Notes under the pieces: generated by a model | Database searches by the model: none | Told to the model about the DNA's origin: nothing | The model's input: the letters and a program-made list of their open reading frames with translations, nothing else | Position numbers and translations under genes: made by a program | Shown here: one piece after another, positions 16,688 through 28,779 of the stretch | How positions within the stretch are numbered: the stretch's first letter is position 1 | How the letters are laid out: each line of letters starts with the position of its first letter | From: Arsenicicoccus bolidensis DSM 15745 | GTDB lineage: Bacteria; Actinomycetota; Actinomycetes; Actinomycetales; Dermatophilaceae | Direction of reading: 5' to 3' | DNA: 64,000 bases | Assembly (NCBI RefSeq): GCF_000426385.1 | Contig: NZ_AUFG01000008.1 | Span: forward strand, 1 to 64,000

Positions 16688-17677
16688 ATGAAGTTCTGGG
16701 GCCTCGACGCGACTGCATGGACAGCCATCTACACACTGCTCACTCTCGGGCTGCTGCTCGTCGCCGCCGTCGCTGCGGTGGTTGCCTGGGGGCAGTGGAA
16801 AGCCAGCAGGGAGCAGGTCGCCGACGCCCGGCGCGCAGCCCAAGAGGCAAGCCGCCCCTACGTGATCGTCTCTGCGGTGGAGTCACGGGCAAGCAAGCAC
16901 TTGTTCGATCTGTCGATCCACAACATGGGCGAAAGGCCCGCCTTCGATGTGAAGGTGGACCTGGACCCGCCCCCAAGGCGGGCCCGTGAGACACATGACG
17001 AGTTCATCTTGGCCAACATCAAAATGCTCAAAGAGCCCATCGCCATGCTGGCCCCCAGACAAGAGATGCGAACGTTCTGGGACAACCACATCGAACGCAA
17101 CGGCAGGGACGACCTGCCGACCGTCCACCACGTGGAGGTCCACTACAAGGACAGCTCCGGGCGCGCTTACAACGAAACATCGGTGATCGACCTGGACGCC
17201 ACGCGCGGCGCCCTGTTCACCAACATCGAGACCATCCACACCATCGGCAAGACGTTGGATGATCTGGCCAAGCACCTCAAGCAAGCCTCCGTGTTTGGCA
17301 AAGCAGGCGAGCTGGACGTCGGAGCCGTCGTGGAGACTCGTCCTGACTACCTAGAGCGCAAGAATCGGGAAGCCGTCCAGGAGCGTGCCGACATGATCCG
17401 GACACAACTGTGGGCCATGCGATGGGTGAACGACGCACAGCCCGGCGAGGCCGAGGAGCTTGAGACGCACCGCCGCCAGCTGACCGAGTTCCTGAAAGCT
17501 CACCCCGAGCTGGCTACCGAGGAGGACTTCACGGCCTACGGGGTGTCGCGCGAGACGGTGGTACATGCACTGCGTGTCCAAGGGCGGAGCAGGTGGCGGA
17601 TGTACAAACTCATCGCTTCCCTACGTACCCGATACGAGCGGGGTGGCGGCCCAGCCCGTAGTCACAGGATTGTGTGA
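16688..17677 (+). CDS. Membrane-anchored protein of unknown function
   Basis: A 329-residue protein I cannot assign. One N-terminal membrane helix ('AIYTLLTLGLLLVAAVAAVVAW') is followed by the helical stretch 'QWKASREQVADARRAAQEA'. Next comes a beta-rich domain ('PYVIVSAVESRASKHLFDLS', 'IHNMGERPAFDVKVDL'). A charged, helical C-terminal half ends in a basic segment ('GRSRWRMYKLIASLRTRYER'). Such anchor-plus-beta architectures occur as single genes in accessory islands. It lies between tcmP and a transposition remnant, with its own terminator. Confidence 0.65.
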   Translation: MKFWGLDATAWTAIYTLLTLGLLLVAAVAAVVAWGQWKASREQVADARRAAQEASRPYVIVSAVESRASKHLFDLSIHNMGERPAFDVKVDLDPPPRRARETHDEFILANIKMLKEPIAMLAPRQEMRTFWDNHIERNGRDDLPTVHHVEVHYKDSSGRAYNETSVIDLDATRGALFTNIETIHTIGKTLDDLAKHLKQASVFGKAGELDVGAVVETRPDYLERKNREAVQERADMIRTQLWAMRWVNDAQPGEAEELETHRRQLTEFLKAHPELATEEDFTAYGVSRETVVHALRVQGRSRWRMYKLIASLRTRYERGGGPARSHRIV

Positions 17678-17690
17678 ACTACCCACCAGA

Positions 17691-17720
17691 TCGGCCCCGG
17701 ATCTCGCCGTCCGGGGGCCG
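17691..17720 (+). terminator. Hairpin terminator after the membrane protein gene
   Basis: tcggccccgg (17691-17700) pairs with ccgggggccg (17711-17720), with loop atctcgccgt, followed by TTCTCTT. It starts 13 bp past the stop at 17677. Confidence 0.75.
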
Positions 17721-17725
17721 TTCTC

Positions 17726-17940
17726 TTAGCCCCCGTCACTCGCCCCGGCTGCCCCCAGTGCTTGGGTGAGGCGAACGGAGTCGCCGCTCGTTTGGACGCC
17801 GAGGTCTTCCAGGGTGAACCAGGCGACCTTGAGCCCTTCCTCGACGGCTTGCCGACCGAGGGCTTCGAGAGGAACGTCTTCCCGGTCCCCGACGGGTCGC
17901 ACACCACCGGGTTCTCCCGTCGGCGGACCCACCCCTCAGG
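17726..17940 (-). pseudogene. IstB-like ATPase remnant (IS21 family), frameshifted
   Basis: Two adjacent minus-strand frames together give 'VVCDPSGTGKTFLS' + 'EALGRQAVEEGLKVAWFTLE' + 'DLGVQ', the Walker A segment and following helix of IstB, the helper ATPase of IS21-type elements. A one-base frameshift falls between 'FLS' and 'ALGRQ'. Only about 65 of roughly 250 residues remain and no istA is present. It marks past transposition between the unknown membrane gene and the lactose cluster. Confidence 0.8.
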
Positions 17941-17946
17941 GTCAGC

Positions 17947-19341
17947 TCAGTTGGTGGCGGGGCTCAACGTGGCGCGGATCTTGTTGTTGGCCTTCTCGAC
18001 GTCGAGACGACTGAGGAAGAACAGGATGATGGCGGTGGCGATGGCGGGGATCCACAGGTACATGAAATAGAGCATGTTGATCGCCGAGGCGCTCTGGGTA
18101 GCGGCCTTGCCGACGTAGCCGCTGGCGGCGAGCAGCCAGCCGGCGAGTGCGGTGCCGATGCCTCCGCCGATCTTCACACCCAGGGTGGTGCAGGAGAACA
18201 TCATCCCGTCGATGCGCTTGCCCGTGCGCAGCAGCGTGTGCTCAGAGGCCTCGGCGATGAGGGCGTTCAGGGTGCCTTGCAGGGGGCTCATGCCGAACGA
18301 GGCGATCGCAGAGAAGGCGAGCATGAGGGGGATGTTGCCCAGATAGCCGCCGATCACGACGCCGATGCGGCCGACGACGGCGATGATGTAGCCCCACAGG
18401 TTGACCTTGTACATCTGTCCGAACCTGGCGACCAGGACCGGGGTGAACAGCAGGCCGAGGATGATCGGGATGTTGATGGCCCACGCGAACATGCCCAGAA
18501 GGGTCGCGTCGTTGAGGACGTAGGTCATGAAGTAGATGCCCATGTTCAGCGTCGCGGTAAAGATCTGCTGCACCAGGTAGACGACCAGGATGATCAGGTA
18601 GAACTTGTTCGCCAGGAGCAGGCGGGCGCCTTCCTTGAAGGTGTACGTCTCGGCGGCCTGGACGTCGCGTCCTTCGTCGAGCTCCGTGGCGGGCAGTTCC
18701 TTGACCGACAGCACCGACAGGGTGTTGACCGCCAGGCCGATGACGGCGTAGATCACGGCGATCCAGCGCCATCCGTCGGCGCCGCCTCCCAGGGCGCGCA
18801 CGCCCTGGACCGTGAGGATCTGGATGAGCATGCTCGTGGTGAAGGCGAACATGAAGCGGATCGAGCCCATCTGGACACGCTCGGCGGGGTTCTTGGTGAT
18901 GAGTGCTGTCAGCGCGGAGTAGGCGATGTTGTTGGCAGTGAAGAAGACGCTGTTGAGCAGGGTGTAGGCGATGAAGAACCAGACGTACTGGCTGGTCTCG
19001 CCGAGGCTGTCGGGGATGGCGAAGCAGGCCACCAGGGTCAGCGCGCAGCCGAAGTAGGGCCACAGCATCCAGGGTCGGGCCTTGCCCATGCGGGTGTGGG
19101 TCCGGTCCAGCAGGGCACCGAAGCCGATGTCGGTGACACCGTTGAACAGCTGGGCGACCATCATCAGTGTGCCGATGACGCCGGCGTTCAGTCCGACCTG
19201 GTCGGTCAGGTAGATCATGACGAAGGCCGACAGGAGGGCGTAGACGACGTTGCCGGCGACGTCGCCGGAGCCGTAGCCGATCTTGTTGCCCCAGGTCAGG
19301 TATTTCTTGTGCGTCAGGGACGCAGGGGATGCCGTGCTCAT
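17947..19341 (-). CDS. GPH-family (LacY/MelB-type) glycoside:cation symporter
   Basis: A 464-residue, 12-helix transporter of the glycoside-pentoside-hexuronide family (MFS clan). Signature features are 'KIGYGSGDVAGNVVYALLSAF', 'FNGVTDIGFGALLDRTHTRMG', 'KARPWMLWPYFG' and 'GKRIDGMMFSCTTLGVKIGGG'. Its start lies 24 bp after the beta-galactosidase stop, so the two form an operon and lactose or another beta-galactoside is the likely substrate. Its 5' end is clean; downstream lies only the IstB remnant. Confidence 0.9.
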   Translation of the reverse strand: MSTASPASLTHKKYLTWGNKIGYGSGDVAGNVVYALLSAFVMIYLTDQVGLNAGVIGTLMMVAQLFNGVTDIGFGALLDRTHTRMGKARPWMLWPYFGCALTLVACFAIPDSLGETSQYVWFFIAYTLLNSVFFTANNIAYSALTALITKNPAERVQMGSIRFMFAFTTSMLIQILTVQGVRALGGGADGWRWIAVIYAVIGLAVNTLSVLSVKELPATELDEGRDVQAAETYTFKEGARLLLANKFYLIILVVYLVQQIFTATLNMGIYFMTYVLNDATLLGMFAWAINIPIILGLLFTPVLVARFGQMYKVNLWGYIIAVVGRIGVVIGGYLGNIPLMLAFSAIASFGMSPLQGTLNALIAEASEHTLLRTGKRIDGMMFSCTTLGVKIGGGIGTALAGWLLAASGYVGKAATQSASAINMLYFMYLWIPAIATAIILFFLSRLDVEKANNKIRATLSPATN

Positions 19342-19365
19342 GGTCGTGTCCTTGTGCGATGGGGG

Positions 19366-22554
<3,189 letters not shown>

Positions 22555-22576
22555 TCAGCGTCGACCGCGCCACACA

Positions 22577-22671
22577 TATGTTTGCGTCACCATAAACGCG
22601 ATTTCGTCAAGCATGCGCTCGACGTGGGCAGTTGTCAAGGGTTGCGCAACGGTTGTGATAGCGCAAACATA
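22577..22671. promoter_or_regulatory. Inverted TATGTTTGCG / CGCAAACATA sites in the lac promoter region
   Basis: The 329-bp spacer between lacZ and the galactokinase remnant has TATGTTTGCG (22577-22586) and its exact reverse complement CGCAAACATA (22662-22671). GTTGCGCAAC (22641-22650), a perfect palindrome, lies between them. TTTGCG/CGCAAA half-sites resemble LacI-family operators. The LacI-type gene at 23215 is the obvious candidate regulator, perhaps looping two sites. Apart from these sites, I see nothing else in the spacer. Confidence 0.55.
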
Positions 22672-22760
22672 GGAGTGCTTCCGGTGCCCGTGTCGGTGAT
22701 GGCTCGCGAGGGACGCATCGGAGGCGACGACAACGACGTCCGACCAGGCAGGGGAAGAAG

Positions 22761-23105
22761 ATGGGTCTCGCACCAGCAGCATGGGATGACGCCGAGGGGG
22801 CCAGCAGGGCCCGAGACCTGTTCGCCAGCTGCTTCGCGGCCAAGACCGACGGTGTGTGGGCCGCGCCGGGGCGGGTGAACCTCATCGAGGACCACGTCGA
22901 CTACAACCAGGGCCGGTGCCTGCCGATGGCTCTGCCTCACCGCACCTTCGTGGCGGCCTCTCGGCGGGGCGCCATCGTGCTGGCCCCCCAACAGTCCGCC
23001 AGCTCGATCGCCGTCGCCGTCCTGGAGGCTGCCTCCCGGGAAGGGCTCGCCGAGCCGGTGGTCCACCGGGCCGCCCCTGGCAGCCCAGCCGAGCGGGTGC
23101 TGTGA
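22761..23105 (+). pseudogene. galK: Galactokinase remnant (N-terminal quarter)
   Basis: A 114-residue product holds only the start of a galactokinase: 'FAAKTDGVWAAPGRVNLIED' then 'HVDYNQGRCLPMALPHRTFV'. Intact enzymes have about 390 residues. The family substrate-binding motif is G-R-V-N-L-I-G-E-H-T-D-Y-N; here the G-E step reads E-D. The ATP-binding GHMP motif is absent and the frame ends in unrelated sequence. A good ribosome site (GGGGAAGAAG) remains. It probably once completed the lactose pathway. Confidence 0.8.
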
Positions 23106-23214
23106 TCTCGCCGGGCGCCCGGACGAGCAGGCCCGTGACGGTACCGTTGCCGCGTCCTACCGCCGCCATCGGCCGTGCCTCCGCGGCCACCACTTCCCAG
23201 AAGGGGCCCCGCCC

Positions 23215-24258
23215 ATGACCCAGCTGAGCAGCACCGGGCGCCGCGGCGGCGTCGGATGGAGCGGGCGCCCTACCGCCAAGGACGTCGCGTCCCTCGCCGG
23301 CGTGTCCGCGCAGACCGTCTCCCGGGTGGCCAACGGCGCCGACAACGTCCTTCCCGAGACGCGCGACCGTGTGCTGGAGGTCATGGCCCGCCTGGGGTAC
23401 ACCCCCAACGCGGCAGCACGTGTCCTGCGTGCCGGCCGCTCCACCAGCCTCGGTTTGGTCGCGCATCACATCAGCCGCACCGGCGAGGCCAACATCATCG
23501 AAGCCGTCTGCGCCACGGCCCGCGAACGCAGCTACGACGTGTCCCTGACCATCGCTGCCACCGGCTCCGCCGACGACCTCAACCGCGCGATGCTGCGTTC
23601 GCGCCAAGGAGTCGCCGGCCTGGTCGTCCTGGGTCTGGAGACCGCCGAGATCGACCAACTGCGATTCCCCGCGAACATGCCCGTGGTCCTGACCGACTCC
23701 CGCACCCTGTCGCTGCCCACCGTCGGACTCGACCAGGCAGGTGGCGCGCAGCTGGCCGTCGAGCACCTGCTCGGCACCGGCGCCCACACGGTGCACCTGG
23801 TCGCGGGCCCCAAGAACTCGATCCAGTCCCAGCAGCGGCAGCAGGGGTGGCGACGAGCTCTTCAGACAGCCGGTCGCCCGATCCCCGAACCCCTCCATGG
23901 CGACTGGACCCCCGCCTCGGGATACCAGGCGGGACGGCACCTAGCGGCGCAAGACGGCGTCCGGGCCGTCTTCGTCGCGAACGACGAGATGGCCAGCGGT
24001 GTCATGCGCGCGATGCACGAGGCCGGGCTGCGAATCCCCGACGACGTCGCCTTGGTCGGTTTCGACGACGTCAGCGCAGAGTGCCTCTGGCCTCCCCTGA
24101 CCAGCGTGAGGCAGGACTTCCGCGCCATCGGCGAGCACCTGGTCACCCTCCTGCTTGAACGCCTCGACAACCCACCTGCCCAAGGCGCCATCCCAGTGTC
24201 CCAGGCCATCGTCGTCCCACCGCGCCTGATCGTCCGCGCGAGCACCGCACGACGGTGA
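23215..24258 (+). CDS. LacI-family transcriptional regulator
   Basis: A 347-residue repressor. The N-terminal helix-turn-helix is 'PTAKDVASLAGVSAQTVSRV' followed by the hinge 'YTPNAAARVLRAGRSTSLG'. The periplasmic-binding-like effector domain has 'GLVVLGLETAEI', 'HTVHLVAGPKNSIQSQQR' and 'AVFVANDEMASGVMRAMHEAG'. The orientation and position (downstream of the galK remnant, divergent from lacZ) point to control of the lac genes at the 22.57-22.67 kb sites. Effector is probably a galactoside (inference). Confidence 0.9.
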   Translation: MTQLSSTGRRGGVGWSGRPTAKDVASLAGVSAQTVSRVANGADNVLPETRDRVLEVMARLGYTPNAAARVLRAGRSTSLGLVAHHISRTGEANIIEAVCATARERSYDVSLTIAATGSADDLNRAMLRSRQGVAGLVVLGLETAEIDQLRFPANMPVVLTDSRTLSLPTVGLDQAGGAQLAVEHLLGTGAHTVHLVAGPKNSIQSQQRQQGWRRALQTAGRPIPEPLHGDWTPASGYQAGRHLAAQDGVRAVFVANDEMASGVMRAMHEAGLRIPDDVALVGFDDVSAECLWPPLTSVRQDFRAIGEHLVTLLLERLDNPPAQGAIPVSQAIVVPPRLIVRASTARR

Positions 24259-24398
24259 TGACCGGCCGGACGGGATCGGCGGTGTCGCCCAGCGTGATCG
24301 CATATCGGACCACCCGACGGCGCTGACGCCCGACGAGGAGCCGCCGACGTTCCAGCCGATCCCCTGGCCAACGTCCCCGCCTCCGCCTGACCGGTGCT

Positions 24399-24453
24399 CA
24401 CGAGATCGGGGCTGCTCCTGGTGATAGCCACCAGAAGCAGCCCCGATCTCGTG
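24399..24453. terminator. Strong bidirectional hairpin terminator
   Basis: CACGAGATCGGGGCTGCT (24399-24416) pairs perfectly over 18 bp with 24436-24453, and an inner CTGGTG/CACCAG stem tops it. It lies between the convergent LacI gene and the NAD(P)-binding protein gene. Nothing else is seen in the 24259-24561 spacer. Confidence 0.85.
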
Positions 24454-24561
24454 CGTTCGCCCCGTCCGGGCGGGTAGGGCGGCTCGGCATACGAGCGTCT
24501 CTGGGCTCTCCCGGTCCGGCGAGACGGTATGACGACGCGCCCGGAGCAGGCCCTGCCGCCG

Positions 24562-25164
24562 TCAGCTCGCGACGGTGAAGCGCTCGCCGCGGTGGGCGGG
24601 GCGCTCGAGCTCGTCGATGAGGGCCACCGCGAAGTCCTCGGCGCTGACCTGGTCGCCGGCGGGCACGTCGAGCTCGACGGTGTAGCGCCCGGTCCGCTCG
24701 CCAGGCGCGATGACCGGCGCGGGGGCGAGCATCGTCCAGTCCAGCCCCTCGGCCGCGCGATAGAGGTCGAGCACGGCGGCGAAGGTGTCGGACTCGGGCT
24801 TGTACTCCGCGGGGAAGCCTGGGGTGTTGCGCAGCTGGGTGTCCCCGACCTGGAGCGCACCGGCTCCGCCGACGACGACGAGGCGACCCTCGGGACGTGC
24901 CTCGATGAGCGCGCGGTGCGCGGCGAGGGTCGGCTCGTGGCTGCCGCCGTCTCGTGCCGGGGGCACCGAGATGACGGTCGCGTCGCTGGCGGCGATCTGG
25001 GCGATGACGACGTCGGTGTCGGACAGGTCGATGGTCAGGGCCTCGGCCCCGTCGACGGGAGTGCCGCGGCGCGATCCGGCGACGACCTCGTGGCCGCGGG
25101 AGAGTGCCTCCGCGACGACGCGCTGACCGACCATGCCGGTGGCCCCGATGACGGTGATCTTCAT
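24562..25164 (-). CDS. NAD(P)-binding Rossmann protein (NmrA/SDR-like)
   Basis: A 200-residue atypical short-chain dehydrogenase-like protein of the NAD(P)H-binding/NmrA group. It has the nucleotide motif 'MKITVIGATGMVGQRVVAEA', 'VVVGGAGALQV', 'LDWTMLAPAPVIAPGERTGR' and 'VSAEDFAVALIDELERPAH'. The usual YxxxK pair is not present, so it may act as a redox sensor or a quinone/aldehyde reductase; the substrate is unknown. It is divergent from an HxlR regulator, a common pairing for such genes in actinobacteria. Confidence 0.87.
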   Translation of the reverse strand: MKITVIGATGMVGQRVVAEALSRGHEVVAGSRRGTPVDGAEALTIDLSDTDVVIAQIAASDATVISVPPARDGGSHEPTLAAHRALIEARPEGRLVVVGGAGALQVGDTQLRNTPGFPAEYKPESDTFAAVLDLYRAAEGLDWTMLAPAPVIAPGERTGRYTVELDVPAGDQVSAEDFAVALIDELERPAHRGERFTVAS

Positions 25165-25212
25165 GTCTGCCTCCTGTGATGATGTGCTGCCTGGACCAAC
25201 GATAGTATGGAT

Positions 25213-25238
25213 AGGTAACCAAGTACCTCAAGGTAACC
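25213..25238. promoter_or_regulatory. Direct-repeat operator between the divergent oxidoreductase and HxlR genes
   Basis: AGGTAACC occurs at 25213-25220 and again at 25231-25238, 18 bp apart, with AAGTACCTCA between. It lies in a 98-bp divergent spacer with the only AT-rich patch (atagtatgg). This is the expected place for HxlR autoregulation. Confidence 0.5.
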
Positions 25239-25262
25239 ATCACCCCCAGGAGCAGATTCGTC

Positions 25263-25652
25263 GTGGACCGCCAGCCCCGCTTCGACGTCCTCGACCCCGG
25301 CTGCCCCTCGCGCAGCGTGCTCCGCCACCTCACCGACCGGTGGACCCCGCTGGTGGTGGGGGTGCTCGCGGAGGGGCCTGCGCGCTTCGGCGAGGTCCGG
25401 GACCAGGTGGGCGGCGTCACCGCCAAGGTGCTCACCCAGACGCTGCGCTCCATGGAGCGGGACGGCCTCGTGAGCCGGCGCGCCCAGCCGACGATGCCGC
25501 CGCGGGTGGACTACGAGCTCACCACGCTGGGGCTGACGCTCGTCGAGCCGCTGGACGCGCTGCGGGGCTGGGCGGAGCAGCATGCGGGCGAGGTGCTGGA
25601 GGCGCGATCGTCCTACGACCTGGGGCCTGCGCCGGCGCTTGACGGCGGCTGA
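25263..25652 (+). CDS. HxlR-family winged-helix regulator
   Basis: A 129-residue MarR/HxlR-type transcription factor: 'CPSRSVLRHLTDRWTPLVVG', 'RFGEVRDQVGGVTAKVLTQT', 'LRSMERDGLVSRRAQPTMPP' and 'VDYELTTLGLTLVEPL'. The N-terminal Cys in 'PGCPSR' is the position used by redox-sensing HxlR members. The GTG start follows CCAGGAG. It probably controls the divergent NAD(P)-binding protein. Confidence 0.92.
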   Translation: MDRQPRFDVLDPGCPSRSVLRHLTDRWTPLVVGVLAEGPARFGEVRDQVGGVTAKVLTQTLRSMERDGLVSRRAQPTMPPRVDYELTTLGLTLVEPLDALRGWAEQHAGEVLEARSSYDLGPAPALDGG

Positions 25653-25659
25653 CCGCCGA

Positions 25660-26340
25660 TCAGGACAGGACCCAGCCGTCGGGGGTCTCGCGGATCACCC
25701 GGTCCGCGCGCGACCGGGTCGCCCGGATCAGCTCGGCATTGACCTCGTCGACCTCGTCCACCCAGGCCCGTGCCGCTGCGGCCGCCTTGCCAAAGGCCAT
25801 ATGCCGGGCGACCAGCCGCTCGCGGCGCACCGCGTCGTCGAGCTCGACCCACCACACCTCGTCGCACGCGGCGCGCACCTGCTCCCACCCCGGCAGCAGG
25901 AGGTAGTTGCCCTCCGAGACGACGACTTGCGCCGCCGCCTCCATGACCAGGGCCGCTGCGAGGGGCTGCTCCAGCTCGCGCTCGAAGCCGGGCACGTAGA
26001 CGTCCTCGTCGGCAGTGCTGACCCGGGCGAGGGTGGCGGCGTACCCGTCCCGGTCGAAGGTCTCGGGCGCTCCCTTGCGCTCGCGCAGGCCCAGCCGGTC
26101 GAGCTGCGCGTCGGCGAGGTGGAAGCCGTCCATCGGCAGGTGCGCCGCGAAGCCCTCGCCGTGCCGGGCGCGCAGCGCGTCCAGGAGGGCCAGCGCCAGC
26201 GTGGTCTTGCCGGCGCCGGGCGCCCCCGTGATTCCGAGGACGAGTCGCCGGCCCCCGCCCGGGCCGCGTTCGCCCGAGCCGGGCCCGCCAAGCCCCTCGA
26301 GGAGCGTGTCGACGAGCTGCGAGAGGGTGGCGGTCGTCAT
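25660..26340 (-). CDS. P-loop nucleoside/sugar kinase-like protein
   Basis: A 226-residue member of the phosphoribulokinase/uridine-kinase-like group ('nucleoside/nucleotide kinase family protein'). It has a Walker A motif 'LGITGAPGAGKTTLALAL', the substrate motif 'LPMDGFHLADAQLDRLGLRE', 'RKGAPETFD' and 'VVSEGNYLLLPG', then the lid region 'RRERLVARHMAFGKAAAAA'. Related proteins have been implicated in fructose or nucleoside phosphorylation; the substrate is not determined here. It is convergent with the HxlR gene, with only 7 bp between stops. Confidence 0.85.
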   Translation of the reverse strand: MTTATLSQLVDTLLEGLGGPGSGERGPGGGRRLVLGITGAPGAGKTTLALALLDALRARHGEGFAAHLPMDGFHLADAQLDRLGLRERKGAPETFDRDGYAATLARVSTADEDVYVPGFERELEQPLAAALVMEAAAQVVVSEGNYLLLPGWEQVRAACDEVWWVELDDAVRRERLVARHMAFGKAAAAARAWVDEVDEVNAELIRATRSRADRVIRETPDGWVLS

Positions 26341-26389
26341 ACGGGACCACCCGGGTGGGCGGTCGAGTCCGGCCGCCTCCCAACCCGGC

Positions 26390-27673
26390 TCACCAGATCT
26401 CGAACGACCCGCGGAACACCCGGGCGGCGTCGTCCTCGGTCACCTCCTTGGGGCAGGCGCTGAGCAGGCGCTGCTGCTTCATGGTGCCGGTGACCAGGTC
26501 GTCAACATCCGCGTCGCTATAGCCGACGGCGCCGAGCCCGTTGGGCAGCGCGATGTCGCGCATCAGGCGGGATAGCACGGTCGGCAGCAGGTCGGCCGGG
26601 TCGTCGGTCATCGGGGCGTCCGGGTCGAGCATCCGGGCGGCCTCGACGTGCCGGTCCGGGTTGGTGTCGAAGGTGAACCGGAAGGCTTCCGGCGCCGTCA
26701 GCGACACCGACATGCCGTGCGGCACCATCGGCTCGTCCCCCGCGTAGTCGTCGGGGTGGAAGTCCTTGACCTGCCCCGCGATCGGGTAGGCATTGGCGTG
26801 CGGCAGGTGCACCCCGGCGTTGCCGAAGCCCATCCCCGCGAAGGTCGCTGCGAGCGCCATGTCATAGCGCGCGCCCTCGTCGTCGCCGTGGTGCACCGCC
26901 TGGCGGAAGGCGTGCGAGAGCAGCTGCAGCGCGCGGCTGCACCACATGTCCGAGACCGGGTTGGCGCCGCAGTACGGCACGCGCTGCTCGGGCTGCTTGC
27001 GGGGGTAGGCGGCATACGGCTTGGCGGTCCAGCTCTCGAGCGCGTGGCACAGGATGTCCATGCCGGCGCTCGCGGTGACCCCCGCGGGCTGGGTCAGGGT
27101 CAGCCGCGGGTCCACGACGGCCAGGGTGGGGCGCAGCCGCGCGTGGCTGATCCCCGTCTTGACCTTCTGCGCGAGCACGTCGAGCACGCAGATGGTGGTG
27201 CTCTCGGCGCCCGTGCCGGTGGTGGTGGGGACGGCCACGAGCGGCATGAGCGGGTTGACGGGGTCGCGGCCCTCGCCGACGGGCACGTTGACGTAGTCCA
27301 TGAGCTCGCCGGGGTTGGTCATCAGCAGGTTGATGGCCTTGGCGGTGTCGATGCTCGACCCACCACCGACCGCGACGTAGGCGTCGTAGGGGCCCTGCGC
27401 GCGGGCGTGGTCGATGGCCTCCTGCAGGCTCGCATCGGTCGGCTCCACGTGCACCTGGTCAAAGACGTCGGCCCGTATGTCGAACCGGGCCATCTGCTCG
27501 GCAACGCGCTGCGGGGTGCCGGTGGCGGCGATGCCGGGGTCGGTGACGACGAGGACGCGCTTGGCGCCCGTGAGGGACAGGTCGTAGCCGATCTCCTCCG
27601 ACGCGCCGAGCCCGAACTTGAGCTGGGGGGCGCCATACGTGAAGACGGTCTCCTGGTGCGCGTGCTCGCTCAC
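26390..27673 (-). CDS. Hydroxyacid-oxoacid transhydrogenase / iron-containing alcohol dehydrogenase
   Basis: A 427-residue iron-dependent alcohol dehydrogenase-family enzyme. It has 'RVLVVTDPGIAATGTPQRVA', 'YVAVGGGSSIDTAKAINLL', 'LVAVPTTTGTGAESTTICVL', 'AGMDILCHALESW' and 'GVHLPHANAYPIAG', the last with metal-binding histidines. Length and motifs match the ADHFE1-type transhydrogenase, which oxidises 4-hydroxybutyrate while reducing 2-oxoglutarate. The GTG start overlaps the cyclase-family stop (GTGA), so the pair is co-translated. A role in a 4-hydroxybutyrate or gamma-lactone-like pathway is inferred. Confidence 0.85.
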   Translation of the reverse strand: MSEHAHQETVFTYGAPQLKFGLGASEEIGYDLSLTGAKRVLVVTDPGIAATGTPQRVAEQMARFDIRADVFDQVHVEPTDASLQEAIDHARAQGPYDAYVAVGGGSSIDTAKAINLLMTNPGELMDYVNVPVGEGRDPVNPLMPLVAVPTTTGTGAESTTICVLDVLAQKVKTGISHARLRPTLAVVDPRLTLTQPAGVTASAGMDILCHALESWTAKPYAAYPRKQPEQRVPYCGANPVSDMWCSRALQLLSHAFRQAVHHGDDEGARYDMALAATFAGMGFGNAGVHLPHANAYPIAGQVKDFHPDDYAGDEPMVPHGMSVSLTAPEAFRFTFDTNPDRHVEAARMLDPDAPMTDDPADLLPTVLSRLMRDIALPNGLGAVGYSDADVDDLVTGTMKQQRLLSACPKEVTEDDAARVFRGSFEIW

Positions 27674-28626
27674 TTGATCGCCACCGGGTTGACGGGGGTG
27701 CCCGCGGCCTTGGCGACCTTGAGCGGCGCCGCGACGTAGAAGAAGGTGAACTGGCCGTCCTCGGCGCAGTCCGCGGCGAGCTCCTCCAGGTCGCAGATCT
27801 CGGTGAGGGCGACGCCGAGGTTGCGCATGAGCGCGCAGTGAAGCGGGAGCGCGACGCCCGAGCCCGGGTCGTAGGTGACCTCGTTGGCAATGGTGTCGGT
27901 CGCGAGGTTGGGGATCTCCATGTCCTGGAACCACTGGGCGAGCTCGAGCGAGTAGGTCAGGCCCGGCTCGCAGAAGTCGTCGTAGAAGGCGTCACCCTTG
28001 TCGAAGAAGTGCTTGAGGTAGTTGGTGCGGACCACGAGGATGTCGTGCTTCTCGATCGGGGTGCCCTGCGCCTCCGCGCACGCGACGAGGTCCTCGTGGG
28101 TGAACGTCTCGGCTGGGTCCAGAGCCTCCTTGCCGCGCCACCGCGCGATGTCGAGCAGGATGCCGCGGCCGGCCACGCCCCGCTCCGCGATCGGCATGAT
28201 CGACGCCTTGTCGAGCCCGCCGACGGTGGTGTCGGCGTCGTAGCCGTTCCAGATCTTGCCGTCGTACCAGAGGTGGCCGAGGGCGTCATACTGCGTCGAT
28301 CCCTGCAGGAAGGCGTCGAGCTTGTCGTCGGCGTAGTGCAGGCCGCCGGGGTACTCGGGGCCGCCCGCGCCGTCGTACCAGTTGGACTCGTCGAGGATCT
28401 GGGTGCGCACCGCGGGGGTGCGGCCGGGCCAGACCGGGTCGCCCTTGGGGTCGCCGATCATGCGCTGCAGCGTGAAGACGCGGCCGGTCCTGACGCTGCC
28501 GATCCCGCGCATCACCTCGCCCGGGGTGAGGTAGTTGAGGGCGCCGACCTCGTCGTCGGGACCCCACTTGCCCCAGTTGCTGGGGGCGTCCTTGAGCAGC
28601 TCGTTCATCGAGGGTGCATCGGTCAT
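27670..28626 (-). CDS. Cyclase family protein (kynurenine formamidase-like hydrolase)
   Basis: A 318-residue member of the cyclase superfamily of metal-dependent hydrolases. It shows 'WGKWGPDDEVGALNYLTPGE' (typical of the long actinobacterial branch), 'GSTQYDALGHLWYDG', 'GVAGRGILLDIARW' and 'CALMRNLGVALTEICDLEEL'. The family includes kynurenine formamidase and isatin hydrolase. The ATG at 28626 follows AGGAGC. It is the first gene of a two-gene operon with the transhydrogenase; substrate unknown. Confidence 0.85.
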   Translation of the reverse strand: MTDAPSMNELLKDAPSNWGKWGPDDEVGALNYLTPGEVMRGIGSVRTGRVFTLQRMIGDPKGDPVWPGRTPAVRTQILDESNWYDGAGGPEYPGGLHYADDKLDAFLQGSTQYDALGHLWYDGKIWNGYDADTTVGGLDKASIMPIAERGVAGRGILLDIARWRGKEALDPAETFTHEDLVACAEAQGTPIEKHDILVVRTNYLKHFFDKGDAFYDDFCEPGLTYSLELAQWFQDMEIPNLATDTIANEVTYDPGSGVALPLHCALMRNLGVALTEICDLEELAADCAEDGQFTFFYVAAPLKVAKAAGTPVNPVAIK

Positions 28627-28779
28627 CGTCGTGCTCCTGCACTGAGGGGTGGGGCGCCTCGTCGCGGCCCTACGCACCAGTAGACCCCGTCGGCCCGGAC
28701 ACCGCTACTCCGGGATCAGGGCGTATGCCGGGGCCCGCCGCGCGACCCCGTGACGTGCTGGCGCCGTGGGGCAGCGCGT

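Noticed and set aside
24259-24398. Possible C-terminal end of a lost gene just before the 24.4-kb hairpin
   Set aside because: Reading the frame that ends at the TGA near 24390 gives a short stretch with no family resemblance and an early upstream stop.
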